A model generated the notes under the pieces. It saw only the letters and a list, made by a program, of their open reading frames with translations, ran no database searches and was not told where the DNA came from. Made by a program: the position numbers and the translations under genes. From Erythrobacter sp. NAP1 (GTDB lineage: Bacteria > Pseudomonadota > Alphaproteobacteria > Sphingomonadales > Sphingomonadaceae), in NCBI RefSeq assembly GCF_000152865.1, contig NZ_CH672390.1, forward strand, positions 2,645,468 through 2,709,467: DNA of 64,000 nucleotides, read 5' to 3'. This document shows, one piece after another, positions 62,638-64,000 of the stretch (position 1 is the first letter of the stretch; every line of letters begins with the position of its first letter).

Positions 62638-63564
62638 ATGGAAAAATTCACAGACTCCATGAATGGAGACACAGAATTTGAGCCTGATGAGGTGAGCTAT
62701 GAGCTCACATCTCAGTCGCTCATCCACGTCGATTACATCGCTCCGCCAGCGGCGATCAGCGACTACGTAACGACGCTTTATCACTTCCGCTGTGACGAGC
62801 CCAAGATCACCGATATCCAGCCTGCCTCGGTAGGCCATTTGTCGCTGTTCCCTTACGGCAAGGGTGAAATGCACTTTCGGGCAGGCCACAGCGACCCCAA
62901 TCCCGAAGTGGCCGTGATGACACCGCTGTCGACCGCCAATCCAATCGTGGTCGATGGCCCGTTCCATGCCATTGGCGCAGCCCTCACGCCGCTTGGCTGG
63001 GCCGCGCTGACGGGCCTTCACGCGGGCGAGAATCGCGACCGGCTTCGCGATGCTGGCGAGATTCTTGGCGACCGTGCGACCAAGCTTGGTGCTGACTTGA
63101 TCGCCGAGTATCGCGCGGGCACGAAAACCGGGCAGGAATGCGCGCTTGCGATTGGTGAGTTCATTGGCAGCTCGGTCAAACGCGTGAACTCGCGACACGC
63201 AGAGCTCATCAAGGTCGTCAACAATTGGCTTGGTTCATCTCTCAGCCCGGACCTTGGCGATCTGCTTGAAAAGGCGGCCTATTCGGAGCGCCAGGTTCAA
63301 CGCCTGACAGAGCGATATTTTGGCCTCTCACCGCAAGCGCTGGCTCGCAAATATCGCGCGCTCAGAGCGGCGGCGCTGCTATCTTTCCCCACCCTGACCC
63401 CAGAATTCGAAGCCGAACTTGGCGAAGCGTTTTTCGATCAGTCGCACATGATCAGAGAGATCAACCGTTTCGTCGGCCGCACCCCTGCCAGACTCAAGAA
63501 CCCGGACAACCCCTACCTGTCCGAAATGATCGCGCCGAAAAATCTGCGCGAGCTGGACTCATAA
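62638..63564 (+). CDS. AraC-family transcriptional regulator
   Basis: A 308-residue protein. The N-terminal part (about residues 25-190) is a sensor-like domain (YIAPPAAISDYVTTLYHFRCDE, PLGWAALTGLHAGENRDRL). The C-terminal part holds the AraC DNA-binding region with two helix-turn-helix units (LEKAAYSERQVQRLTERYFGLSPQALARKYRALRAA and FFDQSHMIREINRFVGRTPARLKN). The ligand is unknown. ATG 62638 or 62656 is the start; TTG codons just upstream are less likely. A gene for a related protein follows. Confidence 0.9.
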   Translation: MEKFTDSMNGDTEFEPDEVSYELTSQSLIHVDYIAPPAAISDYVTTLYHFRCDEPKITDIQPASVGHLSLFPYGKGEMHFRAGHSDPNPEVAVMTPLSTANPIVVDGPFHAIGAALTPLGWAALTGLHAGENRDRLRDAGEILGDRATKLGADLIAEYRAGTKTGQECALAIGEFIGSSVKRVNSRHAELIKVVNNWLGSSLSPDLGDLLEKAAYSERQVQRLTERYFGLSPQALARKYRALRAAALLSFPTLTPEFEAELGEAFFDQSHMIREINRFVGRTPARLKNPDNPYLSEMIAPKNLRELDS

Positions 63565-63595
63565 GGGGGCGCAGCAAAGCTGCCCAACACAAGGC

Positions 63596-64000
63596 ATGCT
63601 CTTCGAAACCAAACATCCTGTCGAATTTGAGCTTATCGCCCCTCCGCCTGATCTTCGAGAACAGGTGAACATCTTCTACGCCATGCGTTCAGGCGCCGAG
63701 CGTATCGAGGACGTCATGCCGGCCTATTCGGGTCAGGTTTATGCTATTTTCGAAGGCACGTTCGAGCTGCATTTTGAGAGCGGTACGCAAAAAGCACCCG
63801 CCCCGGTCTTCCTCAATGCGCCCCTGTTGCAAGCGACCCGCTTGTCGGTTCTCGGGCCCTTCCGCTGCGTGGGCGCATCGCTGACACACCGCGGATGGGC
63901 TGAACTGGTTGGCGAGCCCGTTGACGCGGTTCATCACCGTATGATCCCACCACACGATGCTCTGAGCCACGAACTCGCTGATCGCTTGGTCGGCATTGGA
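63596..64000 (+). CDS. AraC-type regulator paralogue, N-terminal part, cut by window end
   Basis: An open frame of 135 codons runs from ATG 63596 to the window end without a stop. It reads FELIAPPPDLREQVNIFYAM and GASLTHRGWAELVGEPVDAV, which align with YIAPPAAISDYVTTLYHF and GAALTPLGWAALTGLHAGEN of the preceding regulator. It is therefore a tandem paralogue sharing the sensor domain; the DNA-binding domain would lie beyond the window. Confidence 0.8.
   Translation, partial: MLFETKHPVEFELIAPPPDLREQVNIFYAMRSGAERIEDVMPAYSGQVYAIFEGTFELHFESGTQKAPAPVFLNAPLLQATRLSVLGPFRCVGASLTHRGWAELVGEPVDAVHHRMIPPHDALSHELADRLVGIG

Overview
This window looks like part of an alphaproteobacterial chromosome, most likely Sphingomonadales and close to Erythrobacteraceae. 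The evidence is GC-rich coding with strong codon bias, and the gene order hemE / kinase-pyrophosphorylase / maf / aroE / coaE / dnaQ next to rho, mnmE, mnmG, rsmG, parA and parB. That order is the conserved neighbourhood of the replication origin in alphaproteobacteria. A PopZ-like gene, CarD, UrcA, DUF1491 and DUF6489 proteins and a ThiS-ThiG fusion fit the same group. I saw no transposase, phage gene, CRISPR array, tRNA or rRNA.

Layout. 1-6.6 kb: two acetyltransferase genes (one cut by the window edge), hemB and an M23 peptidase on the minus strand, then a plus-strand SUV3-type helicase and S4-domain protein. 6.7-10 kb: ferredoxin, YihY-type membrane protein, CarD and two lipoproteins. 10-16.7 kb: TsaC/Sua5, an acyl-CoA dehydrogenase, a DUF815 ATPase, a PQQ-type sugar dehydrogenase, free methionine-R-sulfoxide reductase and a glycine-zipper protein. 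16.7-21.1 kb: a minus-strand cluster of DUF4402 subunit, PapD-like chaperone and usher-like outer-membrane protein. 21.3-27.3 kb: parB, parA, rsmG, mnmG, mnmE and a DUF6489 gene, with four parS sites inside the first part. 27.4-31.6 kb: dienelactone hydrolase, NTF2-like protein, rho, HemJ and hemE.

The hemE-ppsR gap (31,579-31,908) is the best candidate for the chromosomal origin. To its right come ppsR, maf, aroE, coaE, dnaQ, long-form HPF, ptsN, a thioesterase, a DUF1491 protein and a cell-wall hydrolase. 38.5-46 kb is mostly minus strand: exonuclease III, an A-type Fe-S carrier, a CBS protein, a 2Fe-2S protein, an S9 peptidase, a PopZ-like protein, TolC and a PIMT-like protein. 46-52 kb holds fumC, a LytS/LytTR-type two-component pair, UrcA, a phosphoesterase and small membrane proteins. 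52-56 kb holds rpsI-rplM (with a damaged junction), an unknown exported protein, cutA and ctaA. 56-64 kb holds merC, thiSG, an unknown gene, an acyl-CoA synthetase, gamma-glutamyltransferase, pyrD and two AraC-type regulators, the second cut by the window end.

The most interesting points are the following. A 20-bp palindrome (TGTATT-N8-AATACA) overlaps two unlinked promoters, one for the GIN-domain lipoprotein and one for the PIMT-like/tolC/popZ group. The DUF4402 chaperone-usher-like cluster has a strong hairpin behind its subunit gene. A candidate oriC lies close to four parS sites. A dense run of apparent single-base losses at the rplM/rpsI junction most likely reflects sequence error. An orphan intrinsic terminator stands ahead of the first AraC-type gene.
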